A DNA stretch of 64,000 bases from positions 242,501 through 306,500 of the forward strand of contig NW_026973713.1 in the NCBI RefSeq assembly GCF_035594125.1. Reading direction: 5' to 3'. Each line of letters starts with the position of its first letter. Position 1 is the stretch's first letter. The position numbers and the translations under genes are program-made. Positions 1-11,529 of the stretch are shown piece after piece. The notes under the pieces were generated by a model that worked only from the letters and a program-made list of their open reading frames with translations, was not told the origin of the DNA and made no database searches. This DNA comes from Scylla paramamosain. Taxonomy: Eukaryota > Arthropoda > Malacostraca > Decapoda > Portunidae.

Positions 1-229
1 CCCCCCAAAAAAAAGACAAAGTAATGGAAAGGTAAAGTATTAAAACAAATGTTGAAAAGCCAGAAGACTTGAGCATTGGAAGTAAATGAAACAAAGAAGT
101 GTGACACGGTACTCAAAAATAATACACTAAAAGGAACATGAAAAAGAAACAGGACGAGGCTTTCAGCCCCCACTTAGAGTAAAAATAAATTAAAAACAAG
201 TAACGAAATGTGATACGTAGAGACTGCTA

Positions 230-312
230 GAGGAGAAGGAGGAGGTGGAGGAGGAGGAGGAGGAGGAGGAGGAGGAGGAGGAGGGGGAGGAGGAGGAGGA
301 GGAGAGGAGGAG
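230..312 (+). repeat. (GGA)n microsatellite
   Basis: About 80 bp of GGA triplets with occasional GGT and GGGG interruptions, on an all-purine plus strand. Confidence 0.9.
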
Positions 313-399
313 TCTTTGGGTTGAAGGGGACGGAAAAGAAATACAAGGAATGGCGACGACGAGAACAGACGCCATCCAGACTACGAGGAGAAAAAAAAG

Positions 400-443
400 A
401 AAAGAAGAAGAAGAAGAAGAAGAAGAAGAAGAAGAAGAAGAAG
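400..443 (+). repeat. (GAA)n microsatellite
   Basis: About 14 uninterrupted GAA triplets. Confidence 0.9.
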
Positions 444-886
444 ATAAAAAGACGAAATATCGAAGAAAACACAATACGAGGACGGAAGAGTAGAATAAGA
501 AAACGAAGAAGAGAACCAATATATGCTATGGAAAAAGACAGAAGGGGGAAAGAGAGAAAGGCAATAAGGTGAAGCAAGGGACAGGAAAGAGCGACTGCAT
601 CTGGCAGGGTAGCGGGAGAGAGCTGGCTGCTGGAGGACTGGGGACGGAGACGCGGCACGATGAAGCGTGACAGATCCCTGGTTGGCTCCACCCCGGGGGA
701 CACCACGCTAAAACAAAAACACCACGTCTCTTCTACCTCTCCGCCTCACCCGCTGCTACAAAAGTTTTCACCGTCAATAAGTTTTACATGGAGAGATAAA
801 GGAGGTATAAAGCAACTCTCCTGTAAATACGAGTTCAATGTTGAGTTTCCTGCAGTGAAAATGATGATGCATGCGTGTTTACGTCT

Positions 887-923
<37 letters not shown>

Positions 924-1182
924 CGGTGGTGGTGGTGGTGGTGATGGTGGTAGTGTTGTCGTTAATGGTGTTGCTAAGAACGTCCTGAAATTATCGTCTT
1001 TAATCCTTATTTATTTATTTTCTTTGTTATGCTGTAGTGTTTGTCTCTCTGCTTCTTTGTATGTGTGTGTGTGTGTATGTGTGTGTGTGTGTATGTGTGT
1101 GTGTGTGGGTGGGTGGATGGCTGTATATCTGTTTGTCTGTCTGTTTAGCTGGCTGACTTCGTATTTGTTTCTCTCCCCGCCA

Positions 1183-1184
<2 letters not shown>

Positions 1185-1243
<59 letters not shown>
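1185..1243 (+). repeat. (TC)n microsatellite
   Basis: Uninterrupted TC dinucleotides, about 29 units. Confidence 0.95.
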
Positions 1244-1247
<4 letters not shown>

Positions 1248-1847
1248 GGCATTTATTTTAGAGAAGCATCGCGTCATTCCTGTGAATCTCGCATTTACAA
1301 CCCGAAAAATCGCAGACTTCCCCCTCACCCCCTGCCTTGTTACACCTCCCCTTTACATGAATATTATCGTTGTTTCCTTTGATGTTTCTTTCCCAACCCG
1401 GCCGCTGCCATCACGGGAAGGTGCTCATGATGCCAACGAGGCTTCTTTTGTCACCACCTCTTTGCCATTCCCCTCCATTCATCTTGAAATAATTCGCCTT
1501 ACCACCGGACATTGCCCTCATCTCCCCTAAGGCCGCTCGCCCCGTACTGTAACACGGGACTTTCGGCCTTGGCCTCTTATCTTTGTCCGATCTTTTTCCG
1601 TCCCCGAGTGTCTCTATCACTCCACTTTTAACGGGCTTTAATTTCTCGTGTCCATTCACCGCCTTGTTGGTGTCCACGAGTCTTTTCCACTTGCTTCCGA
1701 AAAATGCTGAAGAGATCCAAGCAAGTTTTTAAGATCCACCTGTGAGACGCACGGCTTCACGAAAGTCGAGTCACCTATTGAGGGATTTTTAGAAGGTTTC
1801 GCTGATGATTAATATGTATGCTGAGAGGAAGAGGTGGAGGGGGAGAG

Positions 1848-1915
1848 GTGAGAGGAGAGGTCATGAGAGGAGAGGGTATGAGAGGAGAGGAGAGGAGAGG
1901 AGAGGAGAGGAAAGG
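1848..1915 (+). repeat. AGGAG pentamer array
   Basis: Tandem AGGAG units with two interruptions near the left end; the right half is perfect. Confidence 0.8.
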
Positions 1916-2042
1916 ATGAATAAGTTGGTGGAGGAAAGCAAAAAGAAGGAAAACATGAATATGAACAAGAACAAGAAAACAATGACAAGAAAAAGAGAAG
2001 TATATAAAACAACAAATGAATAATAACAACAACAACAACAGC

Positions 2043-2076
<34 letters not shown>

Positions 2077-2289
2077 ACAATAACAAATAAAAATAAGAAT
2101 GAAAATCAGGAAGAAAGAAAAGATGAGACAAAAACAAAACAAAAAAGAAAAGAAAAAAAAAAAGCAAAACCAGAGTGTAAGGTTTCTAATCCCATAAACA
2201 AACTTAAAAGTCAATATTCCATTTTTTTTTCTTGTTTCATTCCTCACATGGCTTCTCATCCCATCAAACAGCTTGTGTATCTTGCTGGC

Positions 2290-2735
2290 TTTTAGGTAGG
2301 TCCAAAATGTATCGTGAGCTGTGACCTTGATCCTGCAAGTTTGGATCTTGAAGTGTGGCAGTGAAGTTCAGTGTCTCGTCACAAAATTGAACCTTGAGGT
2401 ATTTAGTTGTGCTTGGTACGAATTTTTTTTATTTTTTTTTACTTTTATTATAATTTGGTTTCTTAAGTATATAGATGTACTGAGTACAAAATTTCATCAA
2501 AGTTTTCTTACAATTTGGATACTTAAGAATGATGGCTGTTGAGTTACGTGCGATAAGTTTAAAGTTCCATTAGAATCTAGTGGCTTAAAAGTGAGGCTGT
2601 GTTAAGTTCGAAATGTTCAAAATTTTATTACAATAAATAAAAAACGTGTAGTATTTTTCAATGTGTGTGATAAGGTCCAAAAGTTCAAAGTTTCATCACA
2701 GTCTATATCTTTTAGGTGTTTAAGTCTGACAAAGT
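2290..2735 (+). repeat. Degenerate ~60 bp tandem repeat, left part
   Basis: About seven diverged copies of a unit of roughly 55-65 bp. Each has a TTCAAAGTTTCATCACAA-like core followed by TTAAGT and a TGAG/TACAAA-type end, for example near 2365, 2485, 2560, 2615 and 2685. The same unit resumes at 6113, directly after the poly(A) of the retrotransposon, so the element inserted inside this array. Confidence 0.55.
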
Positions 2736-5700
2736 CAACATTTCAGAATGTCGTCACTATTAGAATATCCCAGTGTGTAATCTTCAACTGGAGGAGGCAG
2801 TAGACACCTGCCGAAACGATAATTACTCCCAGTGAGGTCTAAAGCACTGTTCAGGGGGTGCTGTGAACTTATCATTAAACCCAGCTGTGACCTCACTGAA
2901 CGTTTCCATTTGTGTCTCACAACACAAGGGGGTAGTCACAGCCTGCCCTCTAAAGACAACTCTCTTCCTCCACACAAAACTACAAGCACCTAATAACACA
3001 CACACCCTTCACTCCAAAAAATTTAAAATCATGGCGACTCCTACACCAGCCTCGGAGTCCCCATCTGGGGAGGGGACCATAAATGTCCCCAGGTCGGACT
3101 GCCTTTCCGTCGACGACCCTAAGTGTCTTGACACCCCCCTCAACTTTTTCTTCATTAACTTCTGCAACATTCGCGGTCTAAGATCTAATTTTCAATCTGT
3201 AGAACACCACCTCTCCTCTTCTAAACCTCATCTTCTTTTCCTCACTGAAACTCAGGTGTCTGAGGCAACTGACAGTAGCCCCTTTTCTGTTCCCTCCTAC
3301 TTTCTCTATCCTCATTTTCGATCCAAAGCTGGATGCTGCGTTTATGTGCGCAATGACTTAACCTGCTCTCGTGCCCACGCTCTTGAATCTTCCGAGTTTT
3401 CCACCATCTGGCTACGACTACAGAGTCATTCTCATACTAAATTTATCTGTGCTGTATACCTCTCTCCTAACTCCTCTGACTATAAGAAATTCTTTGACTA
3501 CTTAACTTCCAAAGTGGAGCACATTCTGACCCTCTTCCCTTTTGCAGAGATCTCCATTCTTGGAGACTTCAATGTTCACCACCAGCTTTGGCTTTCCTCT
3601 CCCTTCACTGACCATCCTGGTGAACTAGCCTACAACTTTGCTATCCTCCATGACCTAGAGCAATTGGTGCAACACCCTACTCGTATTCCTGACCGTCTTG
3701 GAGATACGCCCAACATTCTTGACCTTTTCCTGACCTCTAATCCTTCTGCTTATGCTGTCACCCTTTCTTCTCCGTTGGGCTCCTCCGATCACAATCTCAT
3801 ATCTTTATCTTGTCCTATCACTCCAATCCCTCCTCAGGATCCCCCTAAGCGAAGGTGCCTCTGGCGTTTTGCCTCTGCTAGTTGGGGGGACCTGAGGCGG
3901 TATTTTTCTGATTTTCCTTGGAATGACTACTGCTTCCGTGTCAGAGACCCGTCTTTGTGTGCTGAGCGCATAACAGAGGTGATAGTGTCTGGCATGGAGG
4001 CGTACATTCCTCACTCTTTTTCTCGTCCTAAACCTTCTAAACCTTGGTTTAACACAGCTTGTTCTCGTGCTATACATGATAGAGAGGTGGCCCACAAAAG
4101 GTACTTAAGCCTTCCTTCACCAGAATCTCATGCACTTTATATTTCTGCCCGGAACCATGCCAAGTCTGTTCTCCAACTAGCCAAAAACTCCTTCATTAAC
4201 AGAAAATGTCAAAACCTTTCAAGATCTAACTCCCCTCGTGATTTCTGGCATCTAGCCAAAAATATCTCCAATAACTTTGCTTCTTCTTCTTTCCCTCCTC
4301 TACTTCAACCAGATGGCACCACTGCTATCACATCTATTTCTAAAGCTGAACTCTTTGCTCAAACCTTTGCTAAAAACTCTACCTTGGACGATTCTGGGCT
4401 TGTTCCTCCCTCTCCTCCACCCTCTGACTACTTCATGCCTCGTATTAAAATTCTTCGTAATGATGTTTTCCATGCCCTCGCTGGCCTAAACCCTCAGAAG
4501 GCTTATGGACCTGATGGGGTCCCTCCTATTGTTCTCCGAAACTGTGCCTCCGTGCTTGCACCTTGCCTAGTCAAACTCTTTCAGCTCTGTCTGTCAACAT
4601 CTACCTTTCCTTCTTGCTGGAAGTTTGCCTACATTCAACCTGTTCCTAAAAAGGGTGACCGCTCTAATCCCTCAAACTACCGTCCTATTGCTTTAATTTC
4701 CTGCTTATCTAAAGTTTTTGAATCTATCCTCAACAGGAAGATTCTTAAACATCTATCACTTCACAACCTTCTATCTGATCGCCAGTATGGGTTCCGTCAA
4801 GGCCGCTCTACTGGTGATCTTCTGGCTTTCCTTACTGAGTCTTGGTCATCCTCTTTTAGAGACTTTGGTGAAACTTTTGCTGTTGCCTTGGACATATCAA
4901 AAGCCTTTGATAGAGTCTGGCACAAAGCTTTGATTTCCAAACTACCCTCCTACGGTTTCTATCCTTCTCTCTGTAACTTCATCTCAAGTTTCCTTTCTGA
5001 CCGTTCTATTGCTGCTGTGGTAGACGGTCACTGTTCTTCTCCTAAATCTATTAACAGTGGTGTTCCTCAGGGTTCTGTCCTGTCACCCACTCTCTTCTTA
5101 TTATTCATTAATGATCTTCTAAACCAAACTTCTTGTCCTATCCACTCCTATGCTGATGATACCACCCTGCACTTTTCCACGTCTTTTCATAGACGTCCAA
5201 CCCTTCAGGAGGTAAACATATCACGCAGGGAAGCCACAGAACGCCTGACTTCTGATCTTTCTAAAATTTCTGATTGGGGCAGAGCAAACTTGGTATTGTT
5301 CAATGCCTCAAAAACTCAATTCCTCCATCTATCAACTCGACACAATCTTCCAGACAACTATCCCCTCTTCTTCAATGACACTCAACTATCCCCCTCTTCT
5401 ACACTGAACATCCTTGGTCTGTCCTTTACTTATAATCTGAACTGGAAACTTCACATCTCATCTCTAGCTAAAACAGCTTCTATGAAGTTAGGTGTTCTGA
5501 GACGTCTCCGCCAGTTTTTCTCACCTCCCCAGCTGCTAACTCTGTACAAGGGCCTTATCCGTCCATGTATGGAGTATGCTTCACATGTCTGGGGGGGTTC
5601 CACTCATACTGCTGTTCTAGACAGGGTGGAATCAAAAGCTTTTCGTCTCATCAACTCCTCTCCTCTAACTGACTGTCTTCAGCCTCTCTCTCACCGCCGC

Positions 5701-6078
5701 AATGTTGCATCTCTAGCTGTCTTCTACCGCTATTTTCATGCTAACTGCTCTTCTGATCTTGCTAACTGCATGCCTCCCCTCCTTCCGCGGCCTCGCTGCA
5801 CAAGACTTTCATCTTTCTCTCACTCCTATTCTGTCCACCTCTCTAACGCAAGAGTTAACCAGTATTCTCAATCATTCATCCCTTTCTCTGGTAAACTCTG
5901 GAATTCCTTGCCTGCTTCTGTATTTCCACCTTCCTATGACTTGAATTCCTTCAAGAGGGAGGTTTCAAGACACTTATCCACCAATTTTTGACTACTGCTT
6001 TGACCCTTTTAGGGACTGGCATTTCAGTGGGCATTTTTTTTTATTAGATTTTTGTTGCCCTTGGCCAGTATCCTTCCT

Positions 6079-6112
<34 letters not shown>
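2736..6112 (+). mobile_element. Near full-length Jockey-like non-LTR retrotransposon
   Basis: The unit comprises a leader of about 250-300 bp, a single long ORF (3031-5991), a 3' UTR of about 90 bp and a poly(A) tail at about 6081-6112. An older copy at 54133-55502 matches it from about 2800 onward, so the leader belongs to the element. The exact 5' end is uncertain: it lies between 2730 and 2800. A CTGAC at 2726-2730 recurs right after the poly(A) and could be a short target duplication, but this is weak. No separate ORF1 is seen. Other copies lie at 16103-16722, 33318-34433 and 54133-55502, with a short related fragment near 15700. Confidence 0.85.
3031..5991 (+). CDS. Endonuclease/reverse transcriptase of Jockey-like retrotransposon
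   Basis: The intact frame encodes 986 residues from the ATG at 3031. The frame is open 56 codons further upstream but without an ATG. Seen: an N-terminal apurinic-type endonuclease (about residues 43-270) starting [12 protein letters not shown], with ILGDFN (near 176) and the catalytic SDHN (near 252). The reverse transcriptase (about 490-780) shows [21 protein letters not shown], motif [14 protein letters not shown] (near 619), motif [14 protein letters not shown] (near 677) and the active-site YADD at 707-710. The conserved C-terminal tail ends near [12 protein letters not shown]. Members of this family nick genomic DNA and copy their own RNA at the nick. Length is normal and all catalytic motifs are present, so this copy may be competent. 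The Jockey assignment rests on motif style and the poly(A) end, not on a phylogeny; the CR1/Jockey group in general is safe. Confidence 0.93.
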   Translation: MATPTPASESPSGEGTINVPRSDCLSVDDPKCLDTPLNFFFINFCNIRGLRSNFQSVEHHLSSSKPHLLFLTETQVSEATDSSPFSVPSYFLYPHFRSKAGCCVYVRNDLTCSRAHALESSEFSTIWLRLQSHSHTKFICAVYLSPNSSDYKKFFDYLTSKVEHILTLFPFAEISILGDFNVHHQLWLSSPFTDHPGELAYNFAILHDLEQLVQHPTRIPDRLGDTPNILDLFLTSNPSAYAVTLSSPLGSSDHNLISLSCPITPIPPQDPPKRRCLWRFASASWGDLRRYFSDFPWNDYCFRVRDPSLCAERITEVIVSGMEAYIPHSFSRPKPSKPWFNTACSRAIHDREVAHKRYLSLPSPESHALYISARNHAKSVLQLAKNSFINRKCQNLSRSNSPRDFWHLAKNISNNFASSSFPPLLQPDGTTAITSISKAELFAQTFAKNSTLDDSGLVPPSPPPSDYFMPRIKILRNDVFHALAGLNPQKAYGPDGVPPIVLRNCASVLAPCLVKLFQLCLSTSTFPSCWKFAYIQPVPKKGDRSNPSNYRPIALISCLSKVFESILNRKILKHLSLHNLLSDRQYGFRQGRSTGDLLAFLTESWSSSFRDFGETFAVALDISKAFDRVWHKALISKLPSYGFYPSLCNFISSFLSDRSIAAVVDGHCSSPKSINSGVPQGSVLSPTLFLLFINDLLNQTSCPIHSYADDTTLHFSTSFHRRPTLQEVNISRREATERLTSDLSKISDWGRANLVLFNASKTQFLHLSTRHNLPDNYPLFFNDTQLSPSSTLNILGLSFTYNLNWKLHISSLAKTASMKLGVLRRLRQFFSPPQLLTLYKGLIRPCMEYASHVWGGSTHTAVLDRVESKAFRLINSSPLTDCLQPLSHRRNVASLAVFYRYFHANCSSDLANCMPPLLPRPRCTRLSSFSHSYSVHLSNARVNQYSQSFIPFSGKLWNSLPASVFPPSYDLNSFKREVSRHLSTNF

Positions 6113-6114
<2 letters not shown>

Positions 6115-6215
6115 GACTTCAACAAATTCAAAGTTTCACCACAACTTAAAAGATCAAATCATGTGTTTAAGCTTAAGCAAGTTCGAAGCATCTCAACATA
6201 ATGAACAGTAAGACA
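6113..6215 (+). repeat. Degenerate ~60 bp tandem repeat, right part
   Basis: The TTCAAAGTTTCACCACAA core reappears here, followed by a second partial unit with TTCGAAGCATCTCAACATAA. It continues the array that ends at about 2735. Confidence 0.5.
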
Positions 6216-6239
6216 TTCAATGGCCATTATCCTATTTCT

Positions 6240-6272
<33 letters not shown>

Positions 6273-6282
6273 GCAACAACAA
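6240..6282 (+). repeat. (AAC)n microsatellite
   Basis: About 14 CAA/AAC triplets with one GCA interruption. Confidence 0.9.
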
Positions 6283-6476
6283 AGCAAAAGGCAATAGTGG
6301 TGTTTCATTAGTATAGAATACAAAGAAATCTAAATGTATCTGCGGCTTTAGCGTGAGCCAAAGCTTGGGAGAGGAAAACGCAGCGCGATGAATGGAAAGG
6401 AACAGAGCGCACGACATCACACTGAAAGAAAAAAATAGTTACACAACCTGGGAAACAAATGGAAGTGGATATTAAC

Positions 6477-6477
<1 letters not shown>

Positions 6478-6515
<38 letters not shown>
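6478..6515 (+). repeat. (CA)n microsatellite
   Basis: About 19 CA units. The DNA from here to 6888 is A-rich without a gene. Confidence 0.9.
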
Positions 6516-6517
<2 letters not shown>

Positions 6518-6888
6518 CAAAAAGACAAAGACATCGAGTATATTACTGTAATAAGGAAAACAACCAGGAAGAAAAAATATAGAAAAAAATATACATAAAA
6601 AGTGAAAAAAATAAAAAGTACTATGAATAGATAGAAATGTTATGACATAAAAAAAAAAAAAACTTACACGATAACAAAGTGTTTTGCCTTCAAGAAAGTG
6701 AAATACGAGAGTGAGAAAGGAAACAAACATACCAATGAAAAAAAAATGAAATAAAATATGTACACTGGAAGCAAACTGGAAAAAAAAAGAAAGAAACTCG
6801 AAAAAAAAAAAAAAACGTACATTTGGAGAAACAGAAACAGCAGAAGAGACAGAAAGACAAAGAAAACGGGGGTAAGCAGAACACTCAC

Positions 6889-7041
6889 TCAGTCTGGAGA
6901 TCTTGAAGGCATCCGCCATACTGATGATGCCCACAAAGGCGTGAAGCTGAAGCCTCCTGCCCGCGGTGTTTTGACTGTAGTGCTGGATGGCGTGCAGGAA
7001 GGCGCTCTGGATCACCCTGGAATCCTGGTCGAACATGGCGC
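6889..7041 (-). CDS. Exon of an AMPA-type ionotropic glutamate receptor (N-terminal domain)
   Basis: On the minus strand a TTTTGTTCTGCAG acceptor precedes a 153 nt exon ending CTGA|GTGAGT. It enters in phase 1 (a split Gly codon) and leaves one base into the next codon. It reads (G)AMFDQDSRVIQSAFLHAIQ... through ...ADAFKISRL. From family knowledge this matches the start of the ligand-binding-like amino-terminal domain of AMPA-class receptors, where insect GluRIA has an IGAIFE...QSAFK and ADAFKLSRLIC pattern. The split last codon, A plus two bases, would give the expected Ile. The protein is a postsynaptic glutamate-gated channel at the plasma membrane. No other exon is confidently found. Upstream exons would lie at higher coordinates and the rest left of the window, implying very long introns. 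An isolated exon fragment is the alternative. Confidence 0.62.
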
Positions 7042-7094
7042 CTGCAGAACAAAAGCAAAAGAAGTTAGAGTGCATTATGAAAAGGGGAATAAAT

Positions 7095-7320
7095 AAGGAA
7101 AGTTTGTTAGAATGTCAGAATGTTAAAAAAAAGTTTAGTTAAAATGTGTTAGGAAAAGGAGTTGGGATGTGTTAGGAAAGAGTTAAAATGTTACAATATT
7201 AGAATGTTACAAGGTTAGAATATATTATGAGAAGGAGGTAGAATGTTGAATGTGTCAGAAACGTTAGCGAGAATGTTACAGTGTTACAAAGTTTAGTTAG
7301 AAAGTGTTAGAAAAAGGTAT
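7095..7320 (+). repeat. Irregular TTAGAATGTT-type repeat
   Basis: Loosely tandem short motifs built from GTTAGAATGTTA, AAAATGTGTTAGGAAA and GTTACAA recur about twelve times. The period is not fixed. Confidence 0.5.
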
Positions 7321-7428
7321 TAGGATGGGAGGACCTGCAGCTGAGATGGTACTTAAAGATAGGAAAGGTGGAAATAGAAAGGGGGATGTTGCTGAGGTTG
7401 TGTCGCTACAAATGTTTATGGGATGATG

Positions 7429-7541
<113 letters not shown>

Positions 7542-8034
7542 ACTGAGGCCAAAAGGTTAATAATTTCAGGGAAATCTAAATTTAATTCGAATAAAAAAAC
7601 AAATATGTATTAAACTTTTACGCACTGAAAAAAAAGGAACACGAAAATGAAATAAAAGCTAAATAAATAAAATAATACCTGGAAAGGAAATAAATAAAAA
7701 AAAAAAATGTTGGATATATAAGAGCAAAAATGACACAAGTACACAAATAATAAAGTAAAGGAAGATTGACATGATGAGAGTAAGAGTGAGGAAGTAAGAG
7801 AGATGGATGGGAGGAGGGAGGTGAGGAAGGAGAAGCATCACCATATATTAAAGGCAAAGGATGGTAAACATGAGGAACATGATATATTAGGGAAGGGAAA
7901 GCTAGGCGGGACGTGTGATACGGTTAATGCAATCTGTCTTCTTATGAGTCCTGTCTGTCTGTCTGTCTCTCTGTCTGTGTGTCTCTCTGTCCCTTTCTGT
8001 TGTGTCTTTCGTCTGCTATGAAGTCTTGTGCATT

Positions 8035-8036
<2 letters not shown>

Positions 8037-8092
<56 letters not shown>
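8037..8092 (+). repeat. (TG)n microsatellite
   Basis: About 27 TG units. Confidence 0.95.
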
Positions 8093-8093
<1 letters not shown>

Positions 8094-8145
8094 TATGGGG
8101 GGATATGTTTGGCTGTTTGCTAATATCTGTTTATTTGTCTACCAG

Positions 8146-8146
<1 letters not shown>

Positions 8147-8225
<79 letters not shown>
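8147..8225 (+). repeat. (CT)n microsatellite
   Basis: About 39 CT units, followed by a pyrimidine-rich degenerate CTCCACCTCTTCCTTC repeat to about 8365. Confidence 0.95.
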
Positions 8226-8228
<3 letters not shown>

Positions 8229-8466
8229 TTCCCATTTCAGCTTTCACTCAAACTCTCACTCAGCCTCTCCCTCTCACCTCCCCTTCCCCCTCTTCCTTCC
8301 ACCTCTTCCTTCTACTTCTCCCTCCACCTCTTCCTCCCATCTCTCCCTCCACCTCTTCCTTCCAGCTGCCAGAGTCTTGACACTAATCCTGCCTTCTTCA
8401 CTGTTATAATCTCGCCCTTGGAATCGCACGTGTGTCATTCTTGCATCTACCCTTGTCTTCCCCTTT

Positions 8467-8469
<3 letters not shown>

Positions 8470-8554
<85 letters not shown>
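8470..8554 (+). repeat. (CT)n microsatellite
   Basis: About 42 CT units. It faces the (GA)n array at 8645 across about 90 bp. Confidence 0.95.
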
Positions 8555-8557
<3 letters not shown>

Positions 8558-8640
8558 AAGGGACACTGGGAGTTAAGCTTTGTGGTTGAGCTCTCAAAGT
8601 CTTCCTTCACCTTGATTGCCTCGTAAACACACAGCTTTAC

Positions 8641-8644
<4 letters not shown>

Positions 8645-8712
<68 letters not shown>
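8645..8712 (+). repeat. (GA)n microsatellite
   Basis: About 34 GA units, complementary to the (CT)n array at 8470-8554. Confidence 0.95.
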
Positions 8713-8715
<3 letters not shown>

Positions 8716-8944
8716 TCAGCAGCAACAGACAAACAGTTCCACTCTGGCATGTTATTACTTAAGATTAATTTAATTTCACCGAATAAAAACATTATATGTA
8801 GTACAAATGGCTCGTGACTGGTGGTGGCGGCGGCGGCGGTGGTGGTTGGGGGTGGTGGTGATGGTAAATAGTGGTGGTAAAGAATGGACAAGTGAAAAGG
8901 CGGACAGCTGGTGAAACAGATGGGTGACGGTACAAAGAATTAAT

Positions 8945-9463
8945 AAAGTAGTTGGAGAAAAGAAAGGAGGAGGGAGAAAAGAAAGGAGGAGGAAGAGGAA
9001 GAGGAAGAACAGAAGGAAAACTGGAAAAGGAGAAAAAAGGAGAGAGGAGAAGAAAAAAAAACAGAAGGAAGAACTGGAGGAGAAAAGGCAGGAGGAGGAA
9101 TGTGGAAGAACAAAAGGAAGAACTGAAGAAGGACAAAAGGGAGGAGGAAGAGGAAGAACAAAAGGAAGAATTGGAAGAGAACAAAAGGAGAAAGAAGGGG
9201 AGGAATAACAGATGGCAAAATTTGATGTAAATGGGGATGAGGAACAAGAAGAATAGATGGAAGAACTGGAGGAGACGAAAAGGGAGGAGGAGAAAGAAGA
9301 ACGGAAAAAAAAAATGAGGGGAAAGAAAAGAAGCAGGAAGAGAAGGAAGAAAAAAAAAGGAAGAGAAGGAGGACAGATGATAAGTAAAGATAAAACATAT
9401 AAGAAAAGAAGAGAAGGAAGAGAAAAAAAAAAAAGAAACAGGAAAGATAATAGGTAAAGATAA

Positions 9464-9465
<2 letters not shown>
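8945..9465 (+). repeat. ~500 bp polypurine tract
   Basis: The plus strand is almost pure A/G with degenerate GGAGGA, GAAGAA and AAAGGAGA words. Pyrimidines are rare, clustered mainly near 9210-9260. Open frames on both strands here are low-complexity and are not genes. Confidence 0.85.

Positions 9466-9506
<41 letters not shown>
9464..9506 (+). repeat. (CA)n microsatellite
   Basis: About 21 CA units ending the polypurine tract. Confidence 0.9.
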
Positions 9507-9509
<3 letters not shown>

Positions 9510-9791
9510 TCCTCCCAGCACTTCCTGCTCTCAGATTCACTCCCAGTCCGCCTCGTAAAGCAACACTCACCACGTATTGCGCAATGTTGATGGATGTAAA
9601 CGAACAGTGATGAAATTAATAGTGGCGTTAATGTTGTTCTGCATTATCTTCACCCAAATTTAATCATAATGTTGTATTCATCCTCACGCTCGTCCACTCA
9701 GCTAGCGGCCTCGACCTTAAATGAATGTCCAGGTGTAAGCTTGCAATTATGAAGGACACAACTCACAATTGCAGTAATCGACTTATTCTTT

Positions 9792-9793
9792 TA

Positions 9794-9834
<41 letters not shown>

Positions 9835-9931
9835 CATTATTATTATTACTATTTTTATTATTTATTTTATTTACTTATTTATCTATCTATTTACATATTT
9901 ATTTGTGTGTGTGTGTGTGTGTGTGTGTGTA
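9792..9931 (+). repeat. Compound (ATT)n, (TTTA)n, (GT)n array
   Basis: ATT triplets to about 9850, then degenerate TTTA/TCTA tetramers, then (GT)n at 9904-9931. Confidence 0.85.
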
Positions 9932-10716
9932 TTTACTTTGTTTCACTGAGTAACATTATTAAAGTTTGCTCAACTGATGTACTTAGTGTGAGAGTGTTCA
10001 GTGTTGTTGATGGTGAAAAGATGTATACAATGATGTCTCCATTGATAAAATCATTAGCCAGCTAATATTTACTATTGAAAATCTTCGCATTTTTATTTAT
10101 TTATTTTTTTCACGCATATATTATGAAATATTGTGTAGTCTGATGTAATTTTCTGTCAGTAGCACTAATTCATCAGTATATGGACACTGAAATGAAATCG
10201 GCAAATAATCATTAAATACATGAGAAAAAATAAAAGCGTCACACAATTGGTTATATTGTCGTTTACAACAAAACATCAATCATGATCACAGTGTAACATT
10301 TATCTTTCATTTATATCTAATTCACAAAACCAGAATCTCCCCCTTCGAAAAAATAAAAACATTTACTTCAGAATAATTACTTTTCTGATCTGAATATTTG
10401 CGTCAGTGTTCCTAAATTGACAAATATTACTGAGAGTTTGGTGGACTCAACACTGAGGGAATTACCGTGTTGAGGGTCGCATAATCGCCGCTCTGATGTA
10501 GTCCTTCTCATTTGGGGCACATTAGGAAACTCTCGGCACATTATCAATATGTGCTAACGATTCTTAACACAGGAAAAACAAGTAAGTGAAACCTCACCTG
10601 CAATTAATATCAAGCCTCTTGAAATTTTTCCTTTGTTTATCTTCACTTAAATTTCTATATAGGCAATTTTCATGTTTATAGAAACAAAAAGACTCGCTAC
10701 TATGTTGTACTTTCTC

Positions 10717-10758
<42 letters not shown>

Positions 10759-11039
10759 GGCATCATGAGACACTGCATGACGTGGCGATGATGTGAAGTC
10801 CACACTGTATAACAAGCAAGCAAGCAAGAAATGACTAGAAGATAAAATCAATTTATTTCAAATAACAAAGCTGCTCCAAAGATAAAGAAAAAAATAATAT
10901 AAATAATAATTGAATAGAAATATCAAATATACGAATAATTCGAGTATTTTTAGAAAATCGTCTTTTGTTATTATAAAAATTCTTTCTTCTACCGCATATT
11001 TAAATTTCTCAACCTTATCTGCTCCGTCCCAAACCCTCA
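9932..11039. other. AT-rich intergenic or intronic DNA
   Basis: No gene or clear exon seen. It holds (CA)n at 10719-10755 and is otherwise non-repetitive. Confidence 0.6.
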
Positions 11040-11190
11040 AGCTCTTCTTCTTCTTCTTCTTCTTCTTCTTCTTCTTCTTCTTCTTCTTCTTCTTCTTCTT
11101 CTTCCTCCTCCTTCTCCTCCTTTTCCTTCTCCTTTTCCTCCTCCTTCTCCTCGTCTTCGTCCTCCTCCTCCTCCTCCTCCTCCTCCTTTT
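11040..11190 (+). repeat. (CTT)n to (CCT)n pyrimidine array
   Basis: CTT triplets (11040-11104) grade into CCT/CTT mixtures and end in pure CCT; the plus strand is pyrimidine throughout. Confidence 0.9.
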
Positions 11191-11402
11191 CTAATACAAC
11201 CACTGCTGCTGCTGCTGCTAGCACCGCCACCACCACCTTTTTCCTTCACTTCTCCCTGCCATCCCCCACCCTTTGAAACTTCCAGTACAGATATGATTTT
11301 TTGTAGATTTTTCTATCCCTGCTGCGGCGGGAGAGAGTGCCGAGCTGTTGAAAATGTGATAAAAAAATGTGTACCTGTGAACCTGCAGATTGTGAGTGAC
11401 CG

Positions 11403-11518
<116 letters not shown>

Positions 11519-11529
11519 ACGTAATTAGT

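Larger units (their letters stand above)
1..2290. other. Gene-less region of simple repeats
   Basis: I see no gene here. The stretch holds (GGA)n at 230-312, (GAA)n at 400-443, (TTG)n then (GGT)n at 895-945, interrupted (TG)n at 1061-1107, (TC)n at 1185-1243, an AGGAG pentamer array at 1848-1915 and (CAA)n at 2023-2074. Open frames across it are translations of these repeats. The 1250-1680 stretch is non-repetitive but shows no convincing exon. Confidence 0.7.

Noticed and set aside
1775..2259. Minus-strand frames with poly-Leu/Cys
   Set aside because: Translation of the (CAA)n array and A-rich flanks.
8776..9573. Two minus-strand frames of 236-265 codons
   Set aside because: They span the polypurine tract; the composition is entirely F/L/S/P from CT-rich codons.
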